Below, piece after piece: positions 8,787 through 16,828 of a DNA stretch of 64,000 nucleotides; position 1 is the first letter of the stretch; the number at the start of each line of letters is the position of its first letter. This DNA comes from Erythrobacter sp. (GTDB lineage Bacteria; Pseudomonadota; Alphaproteobacteria; Sphingomonadales; Sphingomonadaceae). The DNA lies in NCBI RefSeq assembly GCF_030066995.1, contig NZ_JASJAP010000001.1, positions 62,001 through 126,000 of the forward strand. The letters are read 5' to 3'. A program made the translations under genes and the position numbers. The notes below the pieces were generated by a model that was not told where the DNA came from, searched no databases, and saw only the letters and a program-made list of their open reading frames with translations.

Positions 8787-10073
8787 ATGACCCTTTCCCA
8801 ACCGCTTACGCTGCCGTGCGGGGCGCAGCTTCCCAATCGCCTCGCCAAGGCCGCGATGACCGAAGGGTTGGCCGATGCGCGCGGGCTTCCGACGCCCGAA
8901 CTGGAACGGCTCTACGGCGTCTGGTCGGATGGCGGATGCGGGATGCTCTTGTCCGGCAATGTCCAGATCGACCGCGATCACCTCGAACGCCCAGGCAACG
9001 TCATTCTCGATCGCGAACTGAACGCCGAAGAGAAGGCCGCCTTTCAGCGCTGGACCGCCGCCGGAACGCGGGGCGGCAACCATTTCTGGGCCCAGATCAG
9101 CCACGCCGGGCGCCAGACCTTCGCGATGATCAACCCGCATCCCAAGGCGCCTTCGGCGGTCAAGCTGGGCCTTCCCGGCGGTCAGTTTGGCGAACCGGTT
9201 GCGCTGGAGGACGCGGAGATCGAAGACATCGTCGAACGCTTCGCGCGGGCCGTGCGAATCTGCCGGGAGGTGGGCTTCACCGGCGTTCAGATCCACGCCG
9301 CGCACGGCTATCTCATCTCGCAATTCCTGAGCCCGCGTTCCAACCGGCGCACCGATCGCTGGGGCGGCAGCCTTGAGAACCGGGCGCGGCTGCTGCTCAC
9401 CGTGATCGAGCGATCGCGCGCCGCCGTCGGCCCCGCATTCCCGATCAGCGTCAAACTCAACAGCGCCGACTTTCAGAAAGGCGGATTTGCCTTCGAAGAC
9501 AGCGTGAGCGTTGTCGGCTGGCTGCAAGAGCGCGGCGTCGATCTGATCGAGATTTCGGGCGGCACCTACGAGCAGCCCAAATTGCTCGGCATTGAGGGGA
9601 TGGAGCCCGCCGAAGATCCGGGGGTTGCCGCTTCGACGGTGGCGCGCGAGGCCTATTTCGTCGATTTCGCCAAAGCCATGAAGGACGCGGTCGATGCGCC
9701 GCTGATGGTCACCGGAGGGTTTCGCAGTCGCGCGGCTATGGAGCAGGCGGTCTCCAGCGGCGCAGCGGATGTGATCGGGCTTGGCCGACCGCTGTGCGTC
9801 GCGCCCGATGGCGCGCGGCGAATTCTGGAGGGCGCGGACCGCCTGCCGAGCGCGGAGAAGAATCTCTCACTGCTGCCCGGGGCTCTGCGCTTTCTCGAAG
9901 GGATCAAGACCGTGCGCGCCATGGCCGGTTTTGCGACGCAGTTCTGGTTCTACATGCAGATTTACGCGCTCGGGCGGACCGGGGTGACCGACCCGCAGCT
10001 CTCGGTGTTCAAGGCGTGGCGATCGGTCGAGAAGGAACACGCGCAGCGATTAAAGGCAATGCGCGCGGCGTGA
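8787..10073 (+). CDS. NADH:flavin oxidoreductase (Old Yellow Enzyme family)
   Basis: FMN-dependent reductase of 428 residues with a TIM-barrel fold. The family signature HGYLISQFLSPRSNRRTDRW is intact, preceded by the FTGVQIHAAHGY active-site stretch with its His pair, and the late VTGGFRSRAAMEQAV and VIGLGRPL segments bind the FMN phosphate. There is no C-terminal FeS/NAD domain, so it belongs with the shorter OYE-like enzymes, not the 2,4-dienoyl-CoA reductases. The ATG at 8787 has AGGAGG 10 bp upstream. An upstream GTG (8655) would add a 44-residue ARTPK-repeat leader and is judged less likely. Physiological substrate unknown. Confidence 0.92.
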   Translation: MTLSQPLTLPCGAQLPNRLAKAAMTEGLADARGLPTPELERLYGVWSDGGCGMLLSGNVQIDRDHLERPGNVILDRELNAEEKAAFQRWTAAGTRGGNHFWAQISHAGRQTFAMINPHPKAPSAVKLGLPGGQFGEPVALEDAEIEDIVERFARAVRICREVGFTGVQIHAAHGYLISQFLSPRSNRRTDRWGGSLENRARLLLTVIERSRAAVGPAFPISVKLNSADFQKGGFAFEDSVSVVGWLQERGVDLIEISGGTYEQPKLLGIEGMEPAEDPGVAASTVAREAYFVDFAKAMKDAVDAPLMVTGGFRSRAAMEQAVSSGAADVIGLGRPLCVAPDGARRILEGADRLPSAEKNLSLLPGALRFLEGIKTVRAMAGFATQFWFYMQIYALGRTGVTDPQLSVFKAWRSVEKEHAQRLKAMRAA

Positions 10074-10269
10074 GCGGCGGCAAAGAGCGTCGCATAACCC
10101 CGTTTCGCGCCTGTCCTAGGGGTGGCGGCTTCGCTAAACGCGTGCTCATGAGCAACCCTTGCGTCAACCATCATCGTGCTTCGCCCTTGTCCCGGCGTGC
10201 GCATAGCGGGCTGTTTTCGCGCCCAGGACAGTGTGCCGGGTGTGTCAGGCGTTCTCCAGGAGCGATGAG

Positions 10270-11382
10270 TTGAGCGCCACCGTCACCGTTCAGCCGATCG
10301 GCACGGCGCTTTCGCCGCAGGCTGAGGAGGGCGCGGCGATCCGGCTCGGCGGCAGCCTCGTCTACGCCAGCCGGTTTGCCATGACCGTGCGCGACGGCGC
10401 GAAGGTACTCGAACGGCGGCTGTTCGGCGCGCGCGAGGCGATGCAGGCGATCGGCTCGCTGGACGGGCCGCTGGGCCAGGAAGCGGAGCGGCAATGGGAA
10501 AACCTCGCCAAGGTTCACCCGCCCCTGCAACTGGGCGAGCGCACGATCCGCTTGGATCAGCCGCAGATCATGGGTATCCTCAACGTCACGCCCGACAGTT
10601 TCTCCGATGGCGGCGATTTCGACGCGGTTGAAGCGGGCCGCGCGCACGCCGCCGCCATGCTGGAAGCGGGCGCGGCGATCATCGATATTGGCGGCGAGAG
10701 CACGCGTCCGGGCGCTCAGGCGGTCTGGGAGGGCGATGAGAAGGACCGGGTGCTGCCCGCGATCGAATACTGCGCCTCCATGGGCGCCGCGATCAGCCTC
10801 GACACGCGCCGCGCGGGCGTGCTCGAAGCCGGTCTTGAGGCGGGCGCGCATATGGCGAACGATGTTTCGGCCATGCGCTACGATGACCGGATGCAAGAGC
10901 TTGTGGCGGCAAGCGGGTGCCCGGTGGCGCTGATGCACGCGCCGGGCAAGGGCGACGATCTGCACGAGGGTGGAGATTTTGAAGATGTCGTCAGCGCAGT
11001 TTTCGAGTTCCTGAGACACGCACGCGAAAAGGCGATCGCGGGGGGCATCGCAGCCGATCGCATCATGCTCGATCCGGGTATCGGTTTCGGCAAATCGCTG
11101 ACAGACAATCTGGCGCTCTTGAACGCCTTGCCGCTTTTTCACGCGCTGGGCTCTCCGTTGCTGGTCGGGCTCAGCCGCAAGCGGATGATCGGCGCGCTCT
11201 CAAGCGAGGAAGCGGTGGATCAGCGCCTTGGCGGTTCGATCGCGCTCGCCACCGAGGCGATGGATGCAGGCGTGCACCTTTTGCGCGTCCACGACGTCGC
11301 TGAAAGCGTGCAGGCGCGCAATGTGTGGCGGGGCCTGCGCGACGCGGCGCTGACCGATTTCAGCGGTCTGCCCGAAGAGTAA
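10270..11382 (+). CDS. folP: Dihydropteroate synthase
   Basis: Condenses p-aminobenzoate with hydroxymethyl-dihydropterin diphosphate in folate synthesis. The pterin-binding barrel is clear: MGILNVTPDSFSDGG, then DIGGESTRPGA, the ISLDTRRAGV strand and DPGIGFGKS. About 95 residues precede the barrel, as in other alphaproteobacterial FolP proteins. The start is uncertain. I use TTG at 10270, seven bases after AGGAG, giving 370 residues. A GTG at 10231 and an ATG at 10381 are alternatives. It lies between the flavin oxidoreductase and phoD-like genes on the plus strand without overlap. Confidence 0.93.
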   Translation: MSATVTVQPIGTALSPQAEEGAAIRLGGSLVYASRFAMTVRDGAKVLERRLFGAREAMQAIGSLDGPLGQEAERQWENLAKVHPPLQLGERTIRLDQPQIMGILNVTPDSFSDGGDFDAVEAGRAHAAAMLEAGAAIIDIGGESTRPGAQAVWEGDEKDRVLPAIEYCASMGAAISLDTRRAGVLEAGLEAGAHMANDVSAMRYDDRMQELVAASGCPVALMHAPGKGDDLHEGGDFEDVVSAVFEFLRHAREKAIAGGIAADRIMLDPGIGFGKSLTDNLALLNALPLFHALGSPLLVGLSRKRMIGALSSEEAVDQRLGGSIALATEAMDAGVHLLRVHDVAESVQARNVWRGLRDAALTDFSGLPEE

Positions 11383-11457
11383 AGGGGGCCGTTCGTCTCC
11401 AAGCCGTCACGCAGGGCAGGCAACACGGCGAGCGCTATCGAACGAAGGGGACTGTCC

Positions 11458-12621
11458 ATGGCTCGTTTCACCCAGCTCTTTCTCGCAAGCGCCGCGCTGG
11501 CCCTCACCGCGACGCCCTCAGCGGCGGACCAGAGCGCGCCGGACACAGTCACCCTCTCGCCCGACGAGCTGCTGGCTCCGTATTACGCGCGGCTGCGTCA
11601 AAGCACGGTTTTGCCCAATGCGGGCGAGGGCCCTTCGCTCAGCCCGGCGCAAACGCTCACCCGCGTCGCCTTTGGCAGCTGCAACCACCAGTCGGCGAGC
11701 CAGCACATGTGGGACGAGGTGCTCAGCGCCGACCCGCAGCTGTTCCTGATGCTGGGCGACAACGTCTATGGCGACAGCGCGTGGGACGGGGACGCGGCGC
11801 TTGAAAGCCTGCGCGTGTCCTACGAAGAACAGGCCGCCCATCCCGAATGGCAGCGCCTGCGCAAGGGCGTGCCGATGCTCGCGACGTGGGACGATCACGA
11901 TTACGGCCTCAACGACAAGGGCGCGAGCTTCCCCATGCGGCGCTGGGCCGAGGCGATGTTCGAGGAATTCTGGGGTTCATCCGATGCGGTGCGCGCGCGC
12001 GATGGCATCTACGACAGCGTCACCGTGGGTCCGCAGGGACAGCGGGTTCAGATCATCCTGCTCGATACACGCTTCTTCCGTTCGGATCTCAAACGCATGC
12101 CGTGGAGCAACGAGCGCCCGCCGCTTGGCGTCTATGTGCCCGACACCGATCCCGCCGCAACCGTGCTGGGCCCTGAGCAATGGCGATGGCTGGAAGCGGA
12201 GTTGGCGAAACCAGCGGACCTGCGGATCGTGGCGTCCTCGATCCAGATCATCACTGAGGCGCACAATTTCGAGAGCTGGGAGAACTTCCCGCTTGAGCGC
12301 ACCAGGCTGTTCGACGCTCTGGCCTCGCGCGAGGAAAGCGGGCTGGTGCTCTTGTCGGGCGATCGCCATTCGGGCGGGGTCTACAAAACCGAGCACCAGG
12401 GTGAGGAATTCTGGGAGATCACCAGTTCCTCGCTCAACCGCGCTTATTGGCGCAGCGCCGAGGAGAACTCACAGCGCGAGCCTGATCCAAGCCGCGTTTC
12501 GCTGTTCTACAACGTCGAGAATTACGGTATGGTCGACTTCGATTGGGCCGAGCGCGAGGTGACTGTGACGCTCAAGGACCGGGCGAGTGAGACATTGACC
12601 GCGCACGCCTATGCGTGGTGA
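11458..12621 (+). CDS. PhoD-like alkaline phosphatase family protein
   Basis: Exported metallophosphoesterase of 387 residues, likely acting on phosphate esters in the periplasm. A signal peptide (MARFTQLFLASAALALTATP, then SAADQ) precedes FGSCNHQ, MLGDNVYGD, TWDDHDYGLND and LLSGDRHSGGVY, the metal-binding motifs of the PhoD family in order. It is shorter than Bacillus PhoD because the N-terminal beta domain is missing; this short form is common in proteobacteria. It is convergent with the downstream SDR gene, 16 bp apart. Secreted phospholipase D-like activity is an alternative within the family. Confidence 0.9.
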   Translation: MARFTQLFLASAALALTATPSAADQSAPDTVTLSPDELLAPYYARLRQSTVLPNAGEGPSLSPAQTLTRVAFGSCNHQSASQHMWDEVLSADPQLFLMLGDNVYGDSAWDGDAALESLRVSYEEQAAHPEWQRLRKGVPMLATWDDHDYGLNDKGASFPMRRWAEAMFEEFWGSSDAVRARDGIYDSVTVGPQGQRVQIILLDTRFFRSDLKRMPWSNERPPLGVYVPDTDPAATVLGPEQWRWLEAELAKPADLRIVASSIQIITEAHNFESWENFPLERTRLFDALASREESGLVLLSGDRHSGGVYKTEHQGEEFWEITSSSLNRAYWRSAEENSQREPDPSRVSLFYNVENYGMVDFDWAEREVTVTLKDRASETLTAHAYAW

Positions 12622-12637
12622 CGGCGCGCGTTCGTGG

Positions 12638-13423
12638 TCAAAGCGTAAAGCCGCCGTCCGAAACAAGCACATGGCCGGTGATGTTCGATCCGGCGTCGCT
12701 GAGCAGATAGAGGATGGTGCCCGCAATTTCGTCTGCGGTGGCAAAGCGTCCCAAAGGCGTGGTTTTGGCCATGCGCGCAATGGTCTTGTCGCGGCCAATC
12801 GCTTCGACCGAGCGGTTGAAGTCGTCCCCGGTCTCCCAGATCGCGGTGTCGACGCCGCCGGGTGCAATCGCGTTGACGCGAATGTTGTCGGGCGCGTTCT
12901 CCATCGCCGCGATGCGCGCCATATGCGCGACGGCGGCTTTGGCGGGACCGTAGGGCCCGATCATGGGCACGGGCTTCACTCCGGTCGAAGAGGCGGTGAT
13001 GACAACGCTGCCGCCTGTGTCCTTGCCGCCTGTGTCCTTGCCGCCCGCCTTGATCGCTCTGAGCGCGCAGCGCAGCGTCAGGAACGCGCCGTCAAGATTG
13101 ACATCCATGACGCGGCGCCACTCGGCAAAGGAGAGATTGGCGACGGCGCCGTACCCGCCGACCCCTGCGTTCACGACGGCATGATCAAGGCCCGTCAATT
13201 GGGGTTCAAGAGCGTTCCACATGGCCTCATCCGCGACCGATCCGATAACCGGCACAACCTCGCAATCGAGCGCCAGCGCCTCGATGCCGTCAGCGCTTAT
13301 ATCGTTCAGGAAGAGCTTGGCGCAGCCACGCTCGGCCAGAGCTTTCGCGCAGGCCGCGCCAATTCCCGATCCCGCGCCGGTGACGAGCGCGCTGCGCCCC
13401 GAAAAATCCATGATCCCATCCAT
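12638..13423 (-). CDS. SDR family oxidoreductase
   Basis: NAD(P)-dependent short-chain dehydrogenase of 261 residues. It has the TGAGSGIG cofactor motif, NAGVGG, the catalytic Ser in VVITASS and YGPAK as the Tyr-x3-Lys pair, followed by the C-terminal SDGGFTL. Just before the catalytic strand a pentapeptide GGKDT is encoded twice by a 15-bp repeat, where related proteins usually run directly from the helix into GGSVV. The insertion should extend a surface turn. MDFSGRS, five codons in, is an alternative start. It is followed closely by the NtrC-type regulator on the same strand (33 bp). Confidence 0.9.
   Translation of the reverse strand: MDGIMDFSGRSALVTGAGSGIGAACAKALAERGCAKLFLNDISADGIEALALDCEVVPVIGSVADEAMWNALEPQLTGLDHAVVNAGVGGYGAVANLSFAEWRRVMDVNLDGAFLTLRCALRAIKAGGKDTGGKDTGGSVVITASSTGVKPVPMIGPYGPAKAAVAHMARIAAMENAPDNIRVNAIAPGGVDTAIWETGDDFNRSVEAIGRDKTIARMAKTTPLGRFATADEIAGTILYLLSDAGSNITGHVLVSDGGFTL
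13010..13045. repeat. 15-bp tandem repeat inside the SDR gene
   Basis: Two perfect 15-bp units (GCCGCCTGTGTCCTT on the plus strand) at 13010-13024 and 13025-13039 plus a 6-bp partial copy. In the SDR protein they encode duplicated GGKDT pentapeptides. This is the third in-frame 15-bp repeat within 7 kb. Confidence 0.9.
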
Positions 13424-13456
13424 GCCGCGAAGCGCTAGGCGCTGGCGTGCAAGCGA

Positions 13457-14878
13457 TCAAGCGGCGTTGTCGATCCCAAGGTCGGACAGCTTGCGATAGA
13501 GCGTCGAGCGCCCGATGCCGAGCCGGCGCGCGACTTCGGTCATCCGCCCGCGATAGTGGCCGATGGCGAGGCGGATCACGTCGGCTTCGATTTCTTCAAG
13601 CGGACGCAGATTGCCGTCTTCGGTGTAAAGCATCACGCCCACGCCTTCGTGCAGGTGCGCGCTTTCGGGCACGTCCTGCTCGCCCAGCATTTCCGAGAGC
13701 TGGGGGAAGCTTTCGGCGGTCAGGGTGTTGCCGTCGCAATAGACCGCCGCGCGAAACAGGACGGATTGCAGCTGGCGCACATTGCCCGGCCAGTCATAGG
13801 CGGCGAGCAAGGCGAGCGCGCTGTCGCTCACCGACAGCGGCCGCAGACCCGGCTGTTCGCCGATGCGGGCAAGGAAATGGCGGGTGAGGCCCGGAATATC
13901 CCCTGTGCGCTCACGCAAGGGCGGCAGCGTGATCCGGGTTGCGCCCAGCTTTTCAGCGAGCTTCGCGTCGAACTTGCCCGCCTTGACCAGCGCGCCGAGC
14001 GACCCGTTGCTGGCCGAAAGCAGACGCACATCGACGCGAAAGCCATGCGCCGCGCCAACCGGGCGGACGATGCCGCTTTCGAGCGCTTCGGCAAGCCGTT
14101 CCTGCACACTTGCCGCGATGCGATCGACGTCATCGAGCAACAAGGTGCCGCCGTCGCAATGCTGCATCGCGCCGATCTGGCGATCGAAGGCGCCGGGAAA
14201 AGCGTTGGGTTCGTGGCCGAACAGGGTCGATTCGAGCGAATTCTGCGGCACGCTGCCGACATTGATGATGCGCAAGGGCGCCTTGGCGCGCGGCGAGGCG
14301 GCGTGCATCGCCCGCATCAGCATTTCCTTGCCTGTACCGCTTTCTCCCTCGATCAGCGAATGCGCGTGCCCGCGCGCGGCCTTGGCGGCCTGGGCCAGCG
14401 CGGTGCGAAACGGGGGCGCGGTTCCGATCATCGCGTCGAAATCGAGGGTCGCCGACATCTTCTCGGTCAGCGGGGCGAGCTCGTCGCGCGGCGATTCGCG
14501 GTGCGTGACGGCGCGCAGGGCCTCCATCAGCCGGTCGGGCGATATCGGCTTGATCAGATAGTCGCTCGCGCCCGCGCGCATCGCCTCGACGGCCAGCAGC
14601 GGAGAGGCGCTGGTGGTGAGCATCAGGATCGGAAGCGCGGGGCGACGCTCCTTCAACTCGCGGATCAGGGCGCAGGCGTCATCGCCCGGAACCCATTGAT
14701 CCAGAAGAATAGCCGACAATTGCATGCCTTCGCGCGTGCCCAGCGTGGCGATCGCGGTGTCCGGGTCCTTCGCAACGATTGTGCGCCAGCCATCGCGCGC
14801 GGCAATGGCCGTTATGAGCCGGCTTTGCGCTGGCTCATCATCAATCAGCATGACAAGGCGTTGGTCTGCGTCCGACAT
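13457..14878 (-). CDS. NtrC-type AAA+ response regulator with altered GAFTGA loop
   Basis: A 473-residue regulator with three parts: receiver (acidic pair D13-D14, phospho-acceptor D60, conserved K110), AAA+ domain (Walker A GESGTGKE at 178-185, Walker B GGTLLLDDVD) and a C-terminal Fis-type helix-turn-helix (EVARRLGIGRSTLYRKLSDL). The loop that normally reads GAFTGA and contacts sigma-54 reads NAFPGA (residues 225-230), and the second Walker B residue is Asp instead of Glu (DD at 249-250). Either change could weaken sigma-54 activation. The start is the ATG at 14878; an in-frame ATG 63 bp upstream is less likely. No sensor kinase gene is adjacent. Confidence 0.88.
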   Translation of the reverse strand: MSDADQRLVMLIDDEPAQSRLITAIAARDGWRTIVAKDPDTAIATLGTREGMQLSAILLDQWVPGDDACALIRELKERRPALPILMLTTSASPLLAVEAMRAGASDYLIKPISPDRLMEALRAVTHRESPRDELAPLTEKMSATLDFDAMIGTAPPFRTALAQAAKAARGHAHSLIEGESGTGKEMLMRAMHAASPRAKAPLRIINVGSVPQNSLESTLFGHEPNAFPGAFDRQIGAMQHCDGGTLLLDDVDRIAASVQERLAEALESGIVRPVGAAHGFRVDVRLLSASNGSLGALVKAGKFDAKLAEKLGATRITLPPLRERTGDIPGLTRHFLARIGEQPGLRPLSVSDSALALLAAYDWPGNVRQLQSVLFRAAVYCDGNTLTAESFPQLSEMLGEQDVPESAHLHEGVGVMLYTEDGNLRPLEEIEADVIRLAIGHYRGRMTEVARRLGIGRSTLYRKLSDLGIDNAA

Positions 14879-15133
14879 GGCGCGGCGCCCGTCCTCCCAG
14901 CAAATCCGGGCGTGAAACAGGCCCGGGGTGAAACGAGGCACACGAGATAGGGCAGTTAAGTAAAGACGGGATTAAGGCTGATTGTCCCCGCCGATGAGGA
15001 GGCAAGGCGGTTGCGCAGGGCTTGAGCTAGGCCGCCGCCTCCGATACGGGCGCTTGCGAAGCATCGGGGCGCGAATTCGGCAACTTTTTGCCGTTTGCGC
15101 CGTTTGGGATCATCAAGAGGGAACACCACGCCT

Positions 15134-15256
15134 ATGCCAGGCCAGGATTTCGAGCAGAAGGGTAAACTCTACGGCGGCTTCATGAGCACGCTCAAATGGG
15201 TCATCCCGATTATTGCGATCATCGTTTTTATCGTGGTCGCCGCGATAGCCGGATAA
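15134..15256 (+). CDS. aa3-type cytochrome c oxidase subunit IV-like miniprotein
   Basis: A 40-residue protein, MPGQDFEQKGKLYGGFMSTL followed by a single hydrophobic helix rich in Ile and Val and ending AAIAG. Its polar head with a GG-F-x3-LKW motif and one membrane span resemble the COX4_pro_2 family (bacterial aa3 oxidase subunit IV). It begins at ATG 15134 after AAGAGGGAAC and ends 27 bp before pntA, so it is likely the first gene of the pnt transcript. Whether it serves the oxidase or the transhydrogenase cannot be told from sequence; the oxidase genes are not in this window. Confidence 0.75.
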   Translation: MPGQDFEQKGKLYGGFMSTLKWVIPIIAIIVFIVVAAIAG

Positions 15257-15283
15257 ATCAGCCGCAAAAGGGGCCAAGCTTAC

Positions 15284-16405
15284 GTGAAGATTGCTGTTCT
15301 GAAAGAGCGCGCACCGGGCGAAACGCGGGTTGCCGCGACGCCGGAGACGATCAAGAAGTTCGCAGGGCTCGGAAACGATCTCGCCGTCGAAAGCGGCGCG
15401 GGGGTTGCAGCGGCGATCTCCGATGCCGCTTTTGCCGAGGCCGGAGCCAGTGTGGCGAGCGCCGCAGAGGTGGTGAAAGACGCCGATATCGTGCTGGCCA
15501 TCCAGGCGCCCGATGTCGCGCTTTTAAAGGGCGCGAAGCCGGGCGCGATGGTGGCGGCCCTGTTCGATCCTTTCCAGAAGGGCGATGTGGTCGAGGCTTA
15601 CGCGAAAGCCGGGCTTGAGGCGCTGTCGATGGAATTCATGCCGCGCATCACTCGCGCGCAAGGGATGGATGTGCTCTCAAGCCAGTCCAACCTTTCGGGA
15701 TACAAGGCGGTTCTGGCGGCAGCGGACACCTATGGCCGCGCCTTTCCGATGATGATGACGGCGGCGGGCACGGTTCAGGCGGCCAAGTGCTTCGTCATGG
15801 GCGTGGGCGTCGCGGGTCTGCAAGCCATCGCCACCGCGCGGCGTCTGGGCGCGCAGGTTTCCGCGACCGACGTGCGCTCGGCCACCAAGGAGCAGATCGA
15901 GAGCCTGGGCGCGAAGGCGATCTTCGTCGAGGACGTCGAAGGCATCGAGGGCGAGGGCTCGGGCGGCTACGCGACCGAAATGAGCGATGAGTACAAGGCG
16001 GCGCAAGCCAAGCTTGTGAGCGAACACATAGCCAAGCAGGACATCGTCATCACAACGGCGCTTATTCCCGGACGCGCGGCGCCGGTTCTCATAACCGACG
16101 CGCAGATCGCGACGATGAAGCCGGGCAGCGTTATTTACGACCTCGCGGTAGCCCAAGGCGGCAATGTCGAAGGCTCGGTCGCCGACGAGGTGGTCGAGAA
16201 GCACGGCGTCAAGATCATCGGCTATTCGAACACCCCCGCGACCTTGCCCGCCGACGCCTCGGCGCTGTTCGCGCGCAACCACTTCACCATGTTCCAGGCC
16301 TTCTGGGACAAGGAAGCGGGCAAACCGGAATTCGACGAAGAAATCGGCGACGCAATCCGCCTGACCAAGGGCGGGGAAGTCGTGAACGAGAGGCTGAAGG
16401 GGTGA
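15284..16405 (+). CDS. pntA: Re/Si-specific NAD(P)+ transhydrogenase subunit alpha 1
   Basis: NAD(H)-binding peripheral subunit (domain I) of the proton-translocating transhydrogenase, which uses the proton-motive force to make NADPH from NADH. The 373-residue product starts with GTG and MKIAVLKERAPGETRVAATP, the alanine dehydrogenase/PNT N-terminal signature. It has the NAD-binding stretch VMGVGVAGLQAIATARRLGA and the loop region IPGRAAPVLI. This is the split form, in which alpha is two polypeptides. Its TGA stop overlaps the GTG start of a 47-residue membrane miniprotein, and pntA2 and pntB follow. Confidence 0.96.
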   Translation: MKIAVLKERAPGETRVAATPETIKKFAGLGNDLAVESGAGVAAAISDAAFAEAGASVASAAEVVKDADIVLAIQAPDVALLKGAKPGAMVAALFDPFQKGDVVEAYAKAGLEALSMEFMPRITRAQGMDVLSSQSNLSGYKAVLAAADTYGRAFPMMMTAAGTVQAAKCFVMGVGVAGLQAIATARRLGAQVSATDVRSATKEQIESLGAKAIFVEDVEGIEGEGSGGYATEMSDEYKAAQAKLVSEHIAKQDIVITTALIPGRAAPVLITDAQIATMKPGSVIYDLAVAQGGNVEGSVADEVVEKHGVKIIGYSNTPATLPADASALFARNHFTMFQAFWDKEAGKPEFDEEIGDAIRLTKGGEVVNERLKG

Positions 16406-16545
16406 CCGAAGTGAAGAAGGGCATCAGTTGGCTGGCGCTTGCTGCCATACTTCTCATCGTCATCGTGATCTTTGCGTACAGAGCCGGCTACGTGCTGGGC
16501 AGCGACATGGCTGAACGTGACAACAGGGCGGAGGCCGTCGAATAA
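16402..16545 (+). CDS. Single-span membrane miniprotein between pnt subunit genes
   Basis: A 47-residue product starting at GTG 16402, which overlaps the pntA stop as GTGA. Its TAA overlaps the pntA2 ATG by one base as TAATG. It has a short basic head (TEVKKGIS), one strongly hydrophobic helix (WLALAAILLIVIVIFAY) and an acidic, Arg-containing tail (GSDMAERDNRAEAVE). A second GTG at 16411 could also serve as start. Tight overlap on both sides implies cotranslation with the transhydrogenase. I do not recognise a family. It might be an accessory or assembly factor for the complex, but that is inference. Confidence 0.7.
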   Translation: MTEVKKGISWLALAAILLIVIVIFAYRAGYVLGSDMAERDNRAEAVE

Positions 16546-16826
16546 TGGACTTTATCTCAATCCTCTCGATCTTCGTGCTGGCGTGTTTCGTCGGCTACTA
16601 TGTAGTCTGGTCGGTCACCCCGGCGCTGCACACGCCCTTGATGGCTGTGACCAACGCGATTTCCTCGGTGATTATCGTCGGCGCGCTGATTGCGGCGGCC
16701 GAAGCGGATACGGCGGTGGCAAAGTATCTCGGCCTGTTCGGCGTGGTGCTGGCGAGCGTGAACATCTTCGGCGGCTTTGCCGTGACCGAGCGCATGCTGG
16801 CGATGTACAAGAAGAAGGAGAAGTGA
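16545..16826 (+). CDS. NAD(P)+ transhydrogenase subunit alpha 2 (membrane part)
   Basis: A 93-residue integral membrane subunit carrying the first group of helices of the proton channel (domain II). Hydrophobic segments around ISILSIFVLACFVGYYVVW and the conserved VTPALHTPLMAVTNAISSVI sequence identify it as the small alpha subunit of three-part transhydrogenases. The last helix ends in the basic tail MLAMYKKKEK. It starts inside the stop of the upstream miniprotein and ends two bases before the pntB ATG, so the operon is compact and probably translationally coupled. Often written pntAB or pntA2. Confidence 0.95.
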   Translation: MDFISILSIFVLACFVGYYVVWSVTPALHTPLMAVTNAISSVIIVGALIAAAEADTAVAKYLGLFGVVLASVNIFGGFAVTERMLAMYKKKEK

Positions 16827-16828
16827 GG

